A stretch of 64,000 bases of DNA from Saksenaea vasiformis B4078 (Eukaryota > Mucoromycota > Mucoromycetes > Mucorales > Saksenaeaceae): NCBI GenBank assembly GCA_000697055.1, contig JNDT01001937.1, positions 124,001-188,000 on the forward strand, in the 5' to 3' direction. This document shows, one piece after another, positions 11,940-23,500 of the stretch. The notes under the pieces were generated by a model. The model did not search any database. It had not been told where the DNA came from and saw only the letters and a list, made by a program, of their open reading frames with translations. Made by a program: the position numbers and the translations under genes. Within the stretch, counting starts at the first letter, position 1. Each line of letters starts with the position of its first letter.

Positions 11940-12990
11940 AGCTCAAACGTCACATACCAACCTAAACACGAGTTTTCGGTAGAAGAACGTGCCGTGATTT
12001 ACGCAATGGGACAGGCAGGAATGTCTTATGGTGCCATCGCGAAAGCAAAAAGGACTAGGCCGTTCCACTGTACAGCACTTCATAGGAATCATCGAAAAGA
12101 CAGGATCTGCGTCTTCAAAACTATGATCAGGAAGACCAAAGAAGATTACTAAACGATCGCAGCGAGTCATTAAACTTTGCTATCCATCGAGAACCGCGGT
12201 TAACCTCTCAAGTCTCATCACGTGGCATTCTCCGACTCAGGTACAGAAGTGGCATTGAGTACATTCACCACAGCCGTGCATGAACTTGGGTTTTCTTAAC
12301 GCCGTACTGTCCGCATACCGAAGCTAAGCGGCTCACATAAGAAGAAACGGCTTCAGTGGGCTATAGACCATATCGATTGGATCAAGGAACCGTGGGACAA
12401 GGTGATCTGGTCCGATGAGTCCAGATTCCGTGTCATTGGTAACGTTGGCCGTGAACGCGTCTTGCGAAAGGACGGTGAGGCGTTTATGGAGGAGCATATC
12501 AAAGAAACGGCGAAGTACGGTGGCGGGTCGGTGACGGTGTGGGCCTGCTTTGATGCAAGCGGAGTTGGCCCTATCCAAGTAGTAGAGGGCAGGATCAACA
12601 GCGAGGCATACACCAACATCTTGAAGAAGAACCTGCTGCCATGCCTCAGGAATAACAAGCGCAGAGGTTATCTCTTCCAAGGGGATAACGCGCCTTGCCA
12701 CACGAGCAAAAAGACAAGGAAGTGGAAGTCCAAGAATCGTGCCTCCGTCTTTGCCAGACTGGCCTGCACAAAGTCCAGATCTCAACCCCATTGAGCATCT
12801 CTGGGATGAGTTGGAGCGCCGACTGACAAAGCGAAGACACCTAATTCATAAACCAGAGCAGTTGGAAGCCGCTCTGTTGGAAGAATGGCAAGCCATCCCA
12901 CAAAGCGTTTGCGAAGGCTTAGTAGCTTCAATGCCTCGTAGATGCGAAGCTGCCATTAAAGCTCACGGTGGTCATACATGTTATTAAAAT
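11940..12990 (+). mobile_element. Degenerate Tc1/mariner-type DNA transposon
   Basis: A plus-strand transposase relic. A helix-turn-helix segment (EERAVIYAMGQAGMSYGAIAK, about 11970-12040) is followed by frameshifted remains of the second HTH and a GRPKK-type hook. The DDE catalytic region then follows: WSDESRFR near 12410 with the first Asp, QGDNAPCHTS near 12680 with the second Asp, and DWPAQSPDLNPIEHLWDEL near 12780 with the Glu. The reading frame changes at least twice, between the HTH and the DDE part and again after GDNAPCHT, and stops interrupt the linker, so no active transposase is encoded. I could not find clear terminal inverted repeats or a TA duplication, so the limits are those of the coding relic. 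Confidence 0.85.
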
Positions 12991-13618
12991 GACGCAAAAT
13001 TACAAATAAATCGCGACTCTGCATGTTTACAGTGCTTTCAGAATATTAGATATGGTTTTTTTCTTTTTGGCGATGCTCTATTTAATAACAAGATGAAATT
13101 CAAAGGGAAACGTCCAGCCGTGTTGGTCGGTCCGAAGTAACCAGAGCGCCGAGGACAAGTTGTGGATGTAAAACTCGATGACTATCTAACATCACGGGTA
13201 CAATCAACTACTTGTTTCCGCAGAAGTCTCAAGAAACTTACCGCAAAGGGTTTAGTCACGCATCATAGTAATCTAGAATACAAAAACTGTGGAATACTTT
13301 GGCAAGGGGATATAAGTGCCATTCGGAGAGAGAGACCAAGGTCGACCACCGGTGTTCTTCGTCTACAATCCAATATCGCCGTCGCCAAATTAAGGTTTCC
13401 CTTCAAGGGATTTAGATTTTTATGGTATGTATCTTTACTTTGCCTGCACCAACTGTTTACATCGGTAAGAATCTCCTCATCAGCTTGTTTTTTAAGAAAA
13501 AAATCAGTACACGCAGTAGAAAAAATCGTCGCGCTTAAAAAAAAGTAAACCTTACCTTTTCGCATAATGATCTGGTTTTGAAAGTCACGGTTGGGCTGCA
13601 CAGAGGTTCTCGTCGACC
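12991..13618. other. Intergenic, between transposon relic and Pex39-like gene
   Basis: It holds the 3' remains of the transposon and presumably the promoter of the following gene. No coding pattern is recognised on either strand. Confidence 0.3.
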
Positions 13619-14230
13619 ATGTCTAAGACGAACATTGAAAAGTTTGAAGCATTCTCAAACTATGATTTTGATAAAGACGAGCGTTTCTTGGTAAAAAAAG
13701 AAAAAAAAGAAAGCAAAAAAGGTCATGTGTCTCATGAACTGATGAAAGGCTGGTGTTGCTTCTTTGAAACCCGATGTCCTAGACCGGGCGAAATGGTACT
13801 ACTATACTAGGTAATGCATGGAACCGATTGTCATGAAGTTTTCTAAAGAATAGTATAGATTTGTCGAGGATATCGATTATGACGCCTATCAACAATGGAA
13901 AGCCACTGATAAAGGTAAGGAAGCAGCAAATTGCTTTCTCGTTGCCAATTTTTTACGTTATCGGTTTAGTCGAGGAACCGTCCGTGGAGCCGCAAGCAGA
14001 ACAACACGAGGAGAAATCGTCAGAAGAAGCACCCAAGCGATTTACTTTTGATGAAATTGTTCAAATGATTGAATCGGGTCAGGAAATACCAGGTACGTTC
14101 GTTTCTTCTCAGGGAAAAAAGGGATCTTATGCTCTTTTAAAAAGGGATCAAGCAAATCCCGAACAAACTCAATGAAAATGCACCAAGTAAACCAACACTG
14201 ACGATCCGACCGAAACCATGGGAAAAATAA
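13619..14230 (+). CDS. Pex39-like small protein with KPWE C-terminus
   Basis: Five exons (13619-13690, 13749-13810, 13859-13914, 13970-14092, 14145-14230) join in frame to 132 aa. An N-terminal domain (YDFDKDERF ... WYYYTRFVEDIDYDAYQQW) is followed by an acidic linker, then FTFDEIVQMIESGQEIPGI, then the terminal TIRPKPWEK. The FxEIVxxIxxGxxIPGI block plus a terminal KPWE is the signature I associate with the PEX39 family (human C6orf226, yeast Yjr012c), reported to help the PTS2 receptor Pex7 import cargo into peroxisomes. The signature appears only after all four introns are removed; each is 44-58 nt with GT-AG ends. The family link is from memory and was not searched. A paralogous family with the same motif is the main alternative. 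Confidence 0.7.
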
Positions 14231-14348
14231 ATCGCACAATAAAGGAAAAACTGTACCATCTCGGTTACATCAGAGGCTCCATGAATGAAACCTCTACTTT
14301 TTTTTATTATTATTTTCTACGTTTTATATGCATAAAGAGGGGTAGGTT

Positions 14349-14906
14349 TTACAGTGCCATTTCATGGTAGGCAGTATTTGCTTCAGGGGTGACGGGTACG
14401 GATAAAGAGTAGGTAGTCTTGACAGGTGCTTTGTATGGTAACTGGTGTAATGATAATGGGGTAGGTCTTTTCTTGAGTTTTGAAGGGGTGGAGGAAGAAG
14501 AAGAAGAACCTTGTTGTAATAGTTCCAATTGTCTTTGGTAACACCTTTGTTGCTGCTGCTGTTGTTGTTGTTGTTGTTGGAATCCCCATAGCCTATGTCC
14601 GAGACGGTGAATAAAAGATTTCAATAGCCAATTTGTTGAATCTATGGTTAGGCTGGATACGATTTCAAGAGTGAGCAATGTCAGTCGGAGAAAAATGAAG
14701 GACGAGGTTAGGGTACTCGTAACAACAGCTAAAGTGGCAAGTAAAGAAATAACAAGAAGGATGATGGGTGTACAAATGATACATAATAGTGTGTATGGTA
14801 ACGACGTTATTGGCATGATGCACAAAGAAGTAAAAAAAAAAAAAAAGGTAAACAAGAGACGATCAGAAAAAGCGAAAAGGTAAGAAATAAAAGCCCAGCT
14901 TGGCAT
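14349..14906 (-). CDS. Hypothetical membrane protein with polyglutamine tract
   Basis: One open frame of 185 aa from the ATG at 14906. The first ~100 residues are strongly hydrophobic and contain about three membrane-spanning candidates (around residues 15-35, 38-60 and 60-85). These are followed by an 11-residue Gln run, a Ser run and a basic, proline-containing tail (KLKKRPTPLS). The Gln run comes from a CAG/CAA repeat that shows as CTG/TTG on the plus strand near 14550-14580. I do not recognise a family. A later in-frame ATG (MPITSLPYT) is another possible start. Expression is unproven. Confidence 0.5.
   Translation of the reverse strand: MPSWAFISYLFAFSDRLLFTFFFFFTSLCIMPITSLPYTLLCIICTPIILLVISLLATLAVVTSTLTSSFIFLRLTLLTLEIVSSLTIDSTNWLLKSFIHRLGHRLWGFQQQQQQQQQQQRCYQRQLELLQQGSSSSSSTPSKLKKRPTPLSLHQLPYKAPVKTTYSLSVPVTPEANTAYHEMAL
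14548..14580. repeat. Trinucleotide (CTG/TTG) repeat encoding polyQ
   Basis: An imperfect triplet run inside the membrane/polyQ gene, prone to length change by slippage. Confidence 0.9.
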
Positions 14907-14909
14907 CAC

Positions 14910-15740
14910 ATGCTTGAATTGAAGTCGGTCTCTATTCTATAACATTGGCTGGGGTTCAGATGTACACTGAATTCTTTACTCCGCTTCTCTGTGGGGTAAG
15001 AAATGACACTTTTACCTCTTTGGTCATGTAGCGAATCAAAAATGGGAACGGATACATCACGTGGGTAACGTAGCACCTTAAAGGTTTTGTTTTGTTTTTT
15101 TTTCTTTAATGTCTCATGCCATGGACTCTTTTTATTTTTCTTATGTTTTCATCGGTATACGATCTAAAAAGGAAGAACTTTGTTGCGAAAACTGAGAGAG
15201 GGATGCAGTGTATCACGTTTTATTTTTTATAGGTGACGGTTTGGAAAGGGAACTGGCCCTTAGTCCAGGGTGCATACCAGTTTTATATTTTCTTCACGAG
15301 TGAAAATATAACGTAATGATGATGCATGCAAACCCACCTGGTTATTGCTGTTAACAGCAGCTACGAGAAAAGAAAATTTACCATAAAGGGATGATAAAGG
15401 TTGTACAAATAAAGAAACCAAAAAGGGGGGACGACTTGAAGATCTGGCGGCTTTTTGTTTCCCATTCATTTACACCTATTTTGTCAAATATACCTTTATA
15501 TGAATACATATCCCCTTGATGCATTCCCCTTCATCTCCTAATTACAGAAATTTATAAACTCTCTGTCTTTCTCTCTTCTCTTTCTCATTTTGTTCTTCAA
15601 GTTCATCTTTTCCTCTTTTCTTTTTTTGTTTTGTACCAGTAAAATACACTTTTTTTTGTAACATTATTTAAAGTCATTGGTAAGACGTTGAACAAAAAAA
15701 AAAAGAAAGATATTAACTTGATAATACCATATTAGCTGTC
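14910..15740. other. Intergenic, T-rich leader region
   Basis: A divergent spacer between the membrane/polyQ gene (minus) and the Myb-like gene (plus). It is rich in pyrimidine tracts (15540-15660), typical of a long fungal promoter/5' UTR. No genes are seen. Confidence 0.3.
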
Positions 15741-16319
15741 ATGGATCTTAAACATCTTTTATGTAATCCTTGTGAACCTTACTCTTCCTTGGCAACCAAG
15801 GCATATGCTCGTGAAGATTGGATTCATCCTCGAACAGCTTTTGTCTATCAACATCCCGTATGGAATACAAGTCCTAGTGCAAGCACCAGTACAAGTAGCA
15901 CGAGTAGTACTACAAGTTGCAGTAGCAGTAGTAGTAATTGTAGTACTGCGGCGATGAGTACCACCGGGATTCCACATCGAAAAAGAAGAGCGAGCGATCC
16001 CGCCTTTGAACAGAAACCAGTTCATTCGATTTCAACCGGACGTCGATCACGTTCTACTTCTTCTTCTTCTTCTTCGGTGCAAACAAGAACACCATGGACA
16101 CCATTGGAAGATGATTTACTTCAACAAGGATATGATGAAGGACTTTCATGGGCCATGATTTCTTCCACCTATCTTCCTCATCGCTCCAGAGGATGTTGCT
16201 GGGGTCGATTTAAAACGCTTCAGAACAAAAATATGACGAGCCCGAAACAGCAAAATCAATCAAGACTCCTTTTCAGACGCCCATGGAAAGCAGTGGACCT
16301 TAGCTGCAAGAAATTTTAA
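15741..16319 (+). CDS. Single-repeat Myb/SANT DNA-binding protein
   Basis: One exon of 192 aa starting at ATG 15741. A Ser/Thr-rich low-complexity region (residues about 45-75) and a basic stretch (HRKRRASDP; GRRSRSTSS) precede a Myb-like repeat at about 113-160. It runs from TPWTPLEDDLLQQGY through LSWAMISSTYLPHRSRGCCWGRF and has the regularly spaced Trp/hydrophobic residues of a SANT helix set. The protein is probably a nuclear regulator. The HRS spacing resembles Mucoralean single-Myb proteins. The end is the first in-frame stop; a spliced longer C-terminus is possible but not seen. Confidence 0.75.
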   Translation: MDLKHLLCNPCEPYSSLATKAYAREDWIHPRTAFVYQHPVWNTSPSASTSTSSTSSTTSCSSSSSNCSTAAMSTTGIPHRKRRASDPAFEQKPVHSISTGRRSRSTSSSSSSVQTRTPWTPLEDDLLQQGYDEGLSWAMISSTYLPHRSRGCCWGRFKTLQNKNMTSPKQQNQSRLLFRRPWKAVDLSCKKF

Positions 16320-17683
16320 CTTGTTCATTCCTTTGCCGTTGCTTTTTTGTCCATGCACTTGTTTTTGGTATTTTTATTACCTTTTTGCGTTCTTTTATCT
16401 ATATTTGGTCTAGTTTATGCAGTATTGACACACATCTTTCTTTTATGCTATTCATACGTTATGCTATGCACTCTCTTTTTTTGTTTTTGTTTTTTCTTAT
16501 CTCATTCTACCCTTTACTCCATCCCGTCTTTCTTTTATATATTTATATATATATTTAATCATTCATCATCTAACCTACAAAGAAAGAACAAAAAGAAAGA
16601 AAGAACGAAAGAGAGGGAAAAAAAAAGACCAACATTGTTTCAATTTTTTTTGTGTGCAAGAAAGCCCTTTATCAAAGCTACTATGCATCATCGGAATGAA
16701 CCCAAATCCGCAATACCCCTTTTTTTTCTCTTCTTTCTTCCTTTTTTTTTTCCCAGCCACTTTCACCTGTCAAGATGAAAGTCTGTACTTCTTTTAACCA
16801 TAAATAGTCTTTTCATGAAATTCATTCAATGTCAGTGACGCCAAAAAAAAAAAAGAATAAAATAAACCGGATTTACCGAGATCATTATTATCTAGTTATT
16901 TTGCCACGAATAAATTGGAGTCCAGGGATCTTTATACCTGCAGCCGAGATCACTTTATAAGCGGATCTTTTAATCTTGTCGGTAAACTGCAGGGGCAATC
17001 AAAAAGGGTTGTATCCGATTCAGTTGCAAGATGTCGTCCATTTTTTCATCATGCTCAGAAAAACAGCCAACACCTTGTTTTTTACTTTCTTTGGTCGGTA
17101 AAACCATGCCCTTCCGAACTTGGTTCAAATGAAATAAACTGTAACCTATGGTCACAGTCAGGGGGTATGTTACTCAGTTCATGCACTACCTAAAAAGAAC
17201 AAAAAGAAGATAGCAACCATTTATTCACCTTGAAATAAAACCTCGGCTACTTGGCATCAAAAAAGAAGAAGATTAAAAACAAGTGAACTTATCTACAATC
17301 AGAACAAGTCCGAAAATAAACAAAAATGTGTAGAGAGAGAGAGAGAGAGGGGTTTGTTTCATTTCTAGGGCCCTGCGTGTTAAAAAAAAAGACAGAGAGA
17401 TAGATGGTGCCTGGATCAATTTGTTATGCAGAACAGACAACTACCATGAAAGGAAACAATTGATGTGGATGATCCTTAAAAAAAGGGTGGCAATTGCTGG
17501 TAACCTAGGCAACGTTTTTTTTTTCGCCACTTTTCCTTTTTCGGATTCTTTCGGGCCCTGTTGACTCCCGGAGTTTTAGCTGCCGGACAAGAGGCGGTGT
17601 TCCGGAACCTTCAGTTTGACAATCCGATGGTAGAGAAGGGCGTCCAAGGCGAATCCAAGTAATCTTCCCTTTCGCTCAGACAA
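16320..17683. other. Long 3' flank and eL20 upstream region
   Basis: Very pyrimidine-rich for the first 450 bases, then AT-rich with an AG-dinucleotide run at 17332-17349. An open stretch at 16347-16778 reads as low-complexity Phe/Leu/Lys and is treated as untranslated. The promoter of the eL20 gene should lie within the last few hundred bases. Confidence 0.35.
17332..17349. repeat. AG dinucleotide microsatellite
   Basis: A short pure GA/AG run in intergenic DNA upstream of eL20. Confidence 0.9.
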
Positions 17684-18622
17684 ATGGCTAGAGTGAGTAC
17701 CATCCATTCCCATTGCATCGATCCATAGCGAGAGACATAAGAAAAGGGAAGGATGGAGACAAAATAAAGGAATGGGGAAGGGAAAAAAAAGGAAAAAGAA
17801 CGGTCCATCCATCCGATACCGAAATATAAAAAAAAATGTGGCAGCCGATCAGCAACAACGAACGTACATGTGGATAGAGAGGCTATATGCTTTAGCTATT
17901 GGAGAGGGGGGAAGAGCGAGGAAGCAAAGTAGTGGCATGGTTTACTAACCTCTTTCTCTTTTCTTTTTTTCTTTTTGAACTTAGTTCCACGAATATCAGG
18001 TAAGAAAAAAACTTGACGCATGAGCAAGAAAGACTTACACATGTTGATTAGGTGGTTGGTCGCAAGCTCCCATCCGACAAGGAGGTCACTCCTAAGCTTT
18101 ACCGCATGCGCATCTTCGCTCCTAATGATGTCGTTGCCAAGTCCCGTTTCTGGTACTTCTTGAAGAAGCTCCGCAAGGTCAAGAAGGCCGCTGGTGAGAT
18201 CGTTTCCATCAACGAGGTAAAAAAATGAATGACAATGGGAAGGTGTAAGGAACTGGCATTGACCGATGCTTTGCGTCTTTTAGATTTCCGAGAAGCGTCC
18301 TGAGCAGATCAAGAACTTTGGTATCTGGCTCCGTTATGACTCCCGCTCCGGCACCCACAACATGTACAAGGAATACCGTGGTATGTCCCGTGTTGAGGTT
18401 GTTGAGACTTGCTACCAGGACATGGCTGCTCGTCACCGTGCTCGTTTCGGTTCCATCCAAATCATCCGCGTGGCTGAGATCCAGACCGCCGATATCCGTC
18501 GCCAGTACATCAAGCAGCTCATTACTCCCAAGCTTGCTTTCCCCTTGCCCCATCGCGTCCAGCGTGCCGAGAAGGGTCGCCGCACTTTGTACCAGGCTTA
18601 CAGACCTTCCACTTTTTATTAA
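17684..18622 (+). CDS. RPL20: 60S ribosomal protein eL20 (L18a/L20)
   Basis: Large-subunit ribosomal protein near the peptide exit and 5S RNP side. Coding exons are 17684-17692 (9 nt: Met-Ala-Arg), 17985-17999 (15 nt: FHEYQ), 18052-18216 and 18284-18622, giving 175 aa, the family length. The start reads MARFHEYQVVGRKLP, followed by [40 protein letters not shown], and the C-terminal PLPHRV ... RPSTFY. Codon use is strongly biased to C-ending codons, as in highly expressed genes. The first intron (292 nt) is much longer than other introns in the window, a common trait of fungal ribosomal-protein genes. I looked for a snoRNA in it and saw no clear C/D boxes. Confidence 0.96.
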
Positions 18623-18903
18623 GCGGATTCTCTCTCTTTCGGGTTAGCGGATGACGGCATAAAATAAAGAAAAAAATCTATTTTTTTTGTCCTCTTCATT
18701 CTCCTTCCTTCGTTCATCTTTTTATATGTGTGTTTCTCTCATCTCATTTTAATTCTGCATAAGTCTTGTGCGTTCCTATCGGCCACTTAAAACTGATAAT
18801 TTTGCCTGATCCAAAAAAAGTCACGTTCTCGCGAGAGGGAGCGCGCGAGTCTGTCGCGCGTCTGCCTGTCTGTCTGTCTGTTTCTCTCTCCAACGCTTAC
18901 ACA

Positions 18904-20261
18904 ATGGCCTCCATGGAAGTCGATTCCTCCTCGAATGCCAACTCGGATACCTACAACTTACCATGGTAAAACACTTGCGCCGATCATGATCGTATTTTAT
19001 TTCTGATCCATGACTCAGGTTGGAAAAGCATCGCCCTCTTGTTTTAAACGACATTGTCGGTAATGAAGATACTATTTTGCGACTTAAAGCGATTGCACGC
19101 GATGGCAACTTACCCAATGTCATTCTAACCGTAAGAAACGTGCGCACACTCTATGCTGATCTAATAGTAAGGGGACCTAGGGTACTCCTGGTATCGGTAA
19201 AACAACCAGTATCCTCTGTCTTGCCTACGAAATGCTGGGTGCGGCCTACAAAGAAGCCGTCTTGGAATTAAATGCTTCGGATGATCGGTACACAAAAGAA
19301 AAAAAAAGACATGGCTAAGGTCATGTACTAATGTTCGCTTGTAGAGGCATTGAAGTTGTTCGAAAACGTATTAAAGATTTCGCTCAGAAAAAAGTAACAC
19401 TGCCACCAGGACGACACAAGTTGATCATTCTTGACGAAGCAGACAGGTAACATAGGGAAACACACAAAGAGATAAAAAAAATTGGAGGCTGATTGATTTT
19501 CAAGTATGACGGCAGGTGCTCAGCAAGCACTTCGACGAACCATGGAAACCTTTTCAAACACAACTCGATTTGCACTGGCCTGTAATCAGATCGACAAAAT
19601 CATCGAACCCATTCAGTCACGATGTAGTATTCTACGATTTACGCGTCTAACAGATCAGCAAATCCTGCAGCGTTTGTTAGATATCTGCCAAAAAGAAAAG
19701 GTACTTTCTCCAGAAAGTACGCGTTCAACTCAACAACAAAGCGATTGGTTTTTTTTTTAGGTGTCCTATATTGATGAAGGTCTGGAAGCACTGATATTTA
19801 CTGCGGATGGTGATATGCGTCAGGCAGTGAATAATTTGCAAGCAACCTTTGATGGTTTCAAACAAGTGACGTCTGAAAATGTGTTCAAAATTTGTGATCA
19901 ACCTCACCCTGTCGTTATCCAACACGTTTTGAAGAGCTGTGCCGAGTACGACATTGACAGCGCAAATGCCTCTTTGCGAGAACTCTACGATTCAGGTTAC
20001 TCCGCACTAGATATCATCACCACACTCTTTCGCGTTGTCAAATCCTACACAGATCTTCCAGAACAACAACGTCTGGATTTCATCAAGGTAAAAAAAAAAC
20101 GGTTTGTAGAAAATACAACAAGAGATTGATATAAGGTGTTTTAGGAAATTGGTATGACACACATGAAGATTCTGGATGGATATACTAGCATGCTGCAACT
20201 GTCTGGCTTACTTGCAGCACTCTGTCGCGTATCCGAAAAATATATGTCAAAGCGAGGATGA
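18904..20261 (+). CDS. RFC2: Replication factor C small subunit (human RFC2 / yeast Rfc4 type)
   Basis: Clamp-loader AAA+ subunit that helps load PCNA onto primed DNA. Seven exons (18904-18965, 19019-19130, 19181-19287, 19345-19446, 19505-19700, 19761-20087, 20145-20261) give 340 aa. Visible RFC boxes in order: LPWLEKHRP; IVGNEDT; Walker [22 protein letters not shown]; Walker [21 protein letters not shown]; the arginine-finger SRC box [13 protein letters not shown]; and [11 protein letters not shown]. The C-terminal EIGYTHMKI-like block and the overall order fit the RFC2/Rfc4 orthologue better than the other small subunits. It converges with DNA ligase IV, the stops being about 270 bp apart. 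Confidence 0.95.
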
Positions 20262-20534
20262 TCCATCCATTTGCATCAAGTTGTAAAAAAAAAGGAAGAA
20301 GAAATACAGTGTAGTAGGTACTACAATGTTATGTGTTCTTTGTTGCTACAAGAGGTTCAAATCCTGGAAAGGAATGAGATACATGGGCTCTTTAGGAGTG
20401 ATTGTAACTTACGTTGTTCATCTAACAAGGAAGTATGGTGGATACATTCATCCACCCATTCGGTCGTTACAAATCGTGGTTGCGGCATACTTAAGTATGA
20501 CTGAGCACTTAATTACTACTACCACTTGATTTTC
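20262..20534. other. Convergent 3' flanks of RFC2 and LIG4
   Basis: A short spacer between two convergent stop codons. A GGTTCAAATCC stretch at about 20353 resembles a tRNA T-loop, but no acceptor or anticodon arms pair around it. No gene is called. Confidence 0.4.
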
Positions 20535-23500
20535 TTACACTTTGCATGCTTCTGTTAATGATCGTAACTGTTCTGGACGTTCCTTATCCATTACGACATG
20601 TGTAATGCCTGGTTCGAGGTCACTCATGACAAGTCCTCCGTAGAAACGGAGTTGTAGCGAAGTTAACCATAGTTTGTCCTCGGATCTCCGTTGCTGCAGC
20701 GAATCCTCACTATCCTTGGGAAAATCCATGTAGGCTTTGACACGCAGAAAGAGCATGCCTGGAATAAGTTCGGGAAAATACCTATCTTGGACCTCTTCGC
20801 ATAGATTCCTTGCTGCTTGCTCATCATCCATTTTTGGCTTGACCACAGAAAGAACCTAGAGAACCAATGTCATGTCTGCATTAAGTCCACCCATGATACG
20901 TACTTCTCTTAGACTTTGTACTGTGACAGCGCTTGTGTACGCATCTCCCCAAGGATCCATCTGCGCTTGGAACCTCTGTTCCGTTTGCTCTGTTGTAAAC
21001 AACATGTACCTAACCATTGAAGTGGTTATCACACACTTTTCCATGTTCATCACGTTTCTTACTTTGGTGCGAGTGGTACCAAATCTTGTTTCTCGTCACA
21101 GTCTACCACCCACTGGGGAAGAATAATGTCTTTTGCTTTTTGATAGATAATACTATTGACTCGGATATCTAATGGACAGGTTAAACGAAAAAACACACGC
21201 ATACGCTGGTGCTTTTCCTCTTTACTTCTTGTTCCTGCAATCACGTAGTCTGCATTGCTCTCTGTTTGAACAAAAGTTCCTCCATTCTCTTGGATCTTTG
21301 TTTCCAAATCGGCCTTTGTGTGTCCACTTCCACCGGAAATGACATCTACTTTCTCTTTCAGCAATTTCCGCTTTGGTTTATCCACAACTTACAAAAGGCC
21401 ATCTCTTCGAATAGTTTGGATCGCTTTTCAATGGTTGTTGTATCAGTACCCCTTTGACTATCCAATAAAGTGTAGTTTGTTTTCTATTCCAGCTTAGAAG
21501 AAAACATGGGTTGCCTGGGGGCTCAGAACCTACCGAGGCTGCTCCTGCTGTTTTCGCCCGCTTATGCTTGTGTCGTCTAATCCAAGACCTGTGAATTTTG
21601 GGAAAAGGGTCGCGTTTTGCTTACATAAAGTCATGTTGTGATGCCGAGGAACGTAGCTGGCCACCTACTGTGCCTGATCGCTTTGCTGCTACCATTTCTA
21701 TATAGAGCATGCATGAGTAAGAAAAGGAAAAAGAAGGGACATGCAGCCAATTTTACCTGTGTAGGTCATAATATCAGACCATGTCTTGTCCTTGCGAAAT
21801 CGCACAAAGCGTGGAAATCGCAATGTACTGCCACAGCCAAACATATCTTTCAATAGATGTAAAAAAAAAGGCGTTACTTAAGTGTCGTGCACTTACTTCC
21901 CCATACGATTTCAGAGGCTTTCACTTCCACCACAACCGATCTATACAAGTGATGAATTCCTAAAATCCAAAAAGAATGTTATTCTTACTCGGCGTAGTGG
22001 ACAATCACATCGGGCACTTCATCAGATTTTTCTGGATGTATCAACCAGGAAGGTTGGTTTTTTGCATTGTAAGGCTGAAGTTTTTCAAGTATTTTTCTAC
22101 ACATCTTAGCGACCCGTTCCTGATCCATTTTGCACTTACCCAAATTCATCCAACTCATCCACAGTGTAACCTGTACCCAGCATAGTAAAAGTAAGAAATC
22201 TAGAGTATTCGTTAATTTCACTTTTAAATGCAAAAGTGCTACCTTGGTTCCTCATTATTGGGGATCCTGTCGTCACGAAGGGCACATAGAAACTGAGCAA
22301 GGCGGTTGCCTCGGCGGCCCGTTCCGTACTTGGCACCTAATCCACCGGATCAGAAGTGATGCACTTTTTTTTCTTTTTTTTTTTTTGGAGAGAGAGAGGG
22401 GTTTACCAATCACGATCAGATCGCAGTTGTCATGCAAACTGTCGATGTACTCGGGCTTTAATTTAATCCATGTTGGATTTCGTGCACCTGGTTCGTACGT
22501 CGATCCTGGGTTTTTGATAACAAGCCCTTCTTTTCTAGATGGCGTTCAAGTTAAACTTTTTAGGGTGCCTTGCTTCCTTTTATTACCTTTCTGACATGGC
22601 ACGATCAAGTGCCTCTACAATATCCTGGAAAGTGGATTTTTCCTCACGTGGAAGCAAATGAAGATGTCCACGTTTTTCTTTGACAACGCTGTAAAGCACC
22701 TTCAGTCGATCAGCAAGTGTGTATTTTACAAGATCGAATCCGTTGCAGTAAACAATGTCAAATACAATAACTTTACGGTCCCGTTAATTCCATTGGCTCC
22801 TTCCTTTCATTGTCAAACTACTTACAGCAAGGGCGTGATTTACTTGGATCCAATGTTTCGTCTTGTTATAACACATATTGATGAATGAATGATCTGTGCA
22901 TGGCTGTTACTTCATTGCTTACCTTTTGCTGACGTTTTGAGGCTGCCAAAGGGTAGAAACACATCCAATTTTGGATCGTACGCGACCATTTCACCATCCA
23001 AAATCAGACTGAAGTAGGTAGGTTAAAAGGATGCATTGCAGCTAAAAGCAAATGAGCTAACCTTTCTGCTTCTAGACAGTCAACGATGTAGGTTGCCAGT
23101 TTATTGGGTGTCGTGTCACCACCGTAAAGATGCGTGTAATCCGTTGATTTTCTATTCTAGGTTGGATGGATTGATTTAGGACAGCTAGTTTTTCTTACCT
23201 TGAATACCATTTCAGCTTATGTGTGCTCTTTTGGTAATGCATCTGCATACGTTCGCCGTCAATTTTTTCTTCGATATAGAACCGACCGTCAAAGAGCACT
23301 TTTCGTACATCTTTTGGCACTTCCTTGTGACCAAGTTGAGGTTTGAATGGTTCAAACAGTTGGATGGCTGATTTTCCAATGGTTGCATGTGGATCTCTTA
23401 GATCATTACATACTTTCTCCAGATTACTGCAGACACTAAACAATTCTCTTGCTTGCGGATGGTACACATCAAAGACAGAGTTTTCGGACATGCCAATCTT

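Noticed and set aside
16347..16778. Hydrophobic open frame of 143 codons
   Set aside because: Low-complexity pyrimidine-rich DNA directly after a stop codon; no family motif; better explained as 3' flank.
17693..17984. Possible intron-encoded snoRNA in the long eL20 intron
   Set aside because: No convincing C (RUGAUGA) and D (CUGA) box pair with terminal stem was found.
20335..20385. tRNA-like GGTTCAAATCC box
   Set aside because: No matching acceptor, D or anticodon arms could be folded around it.
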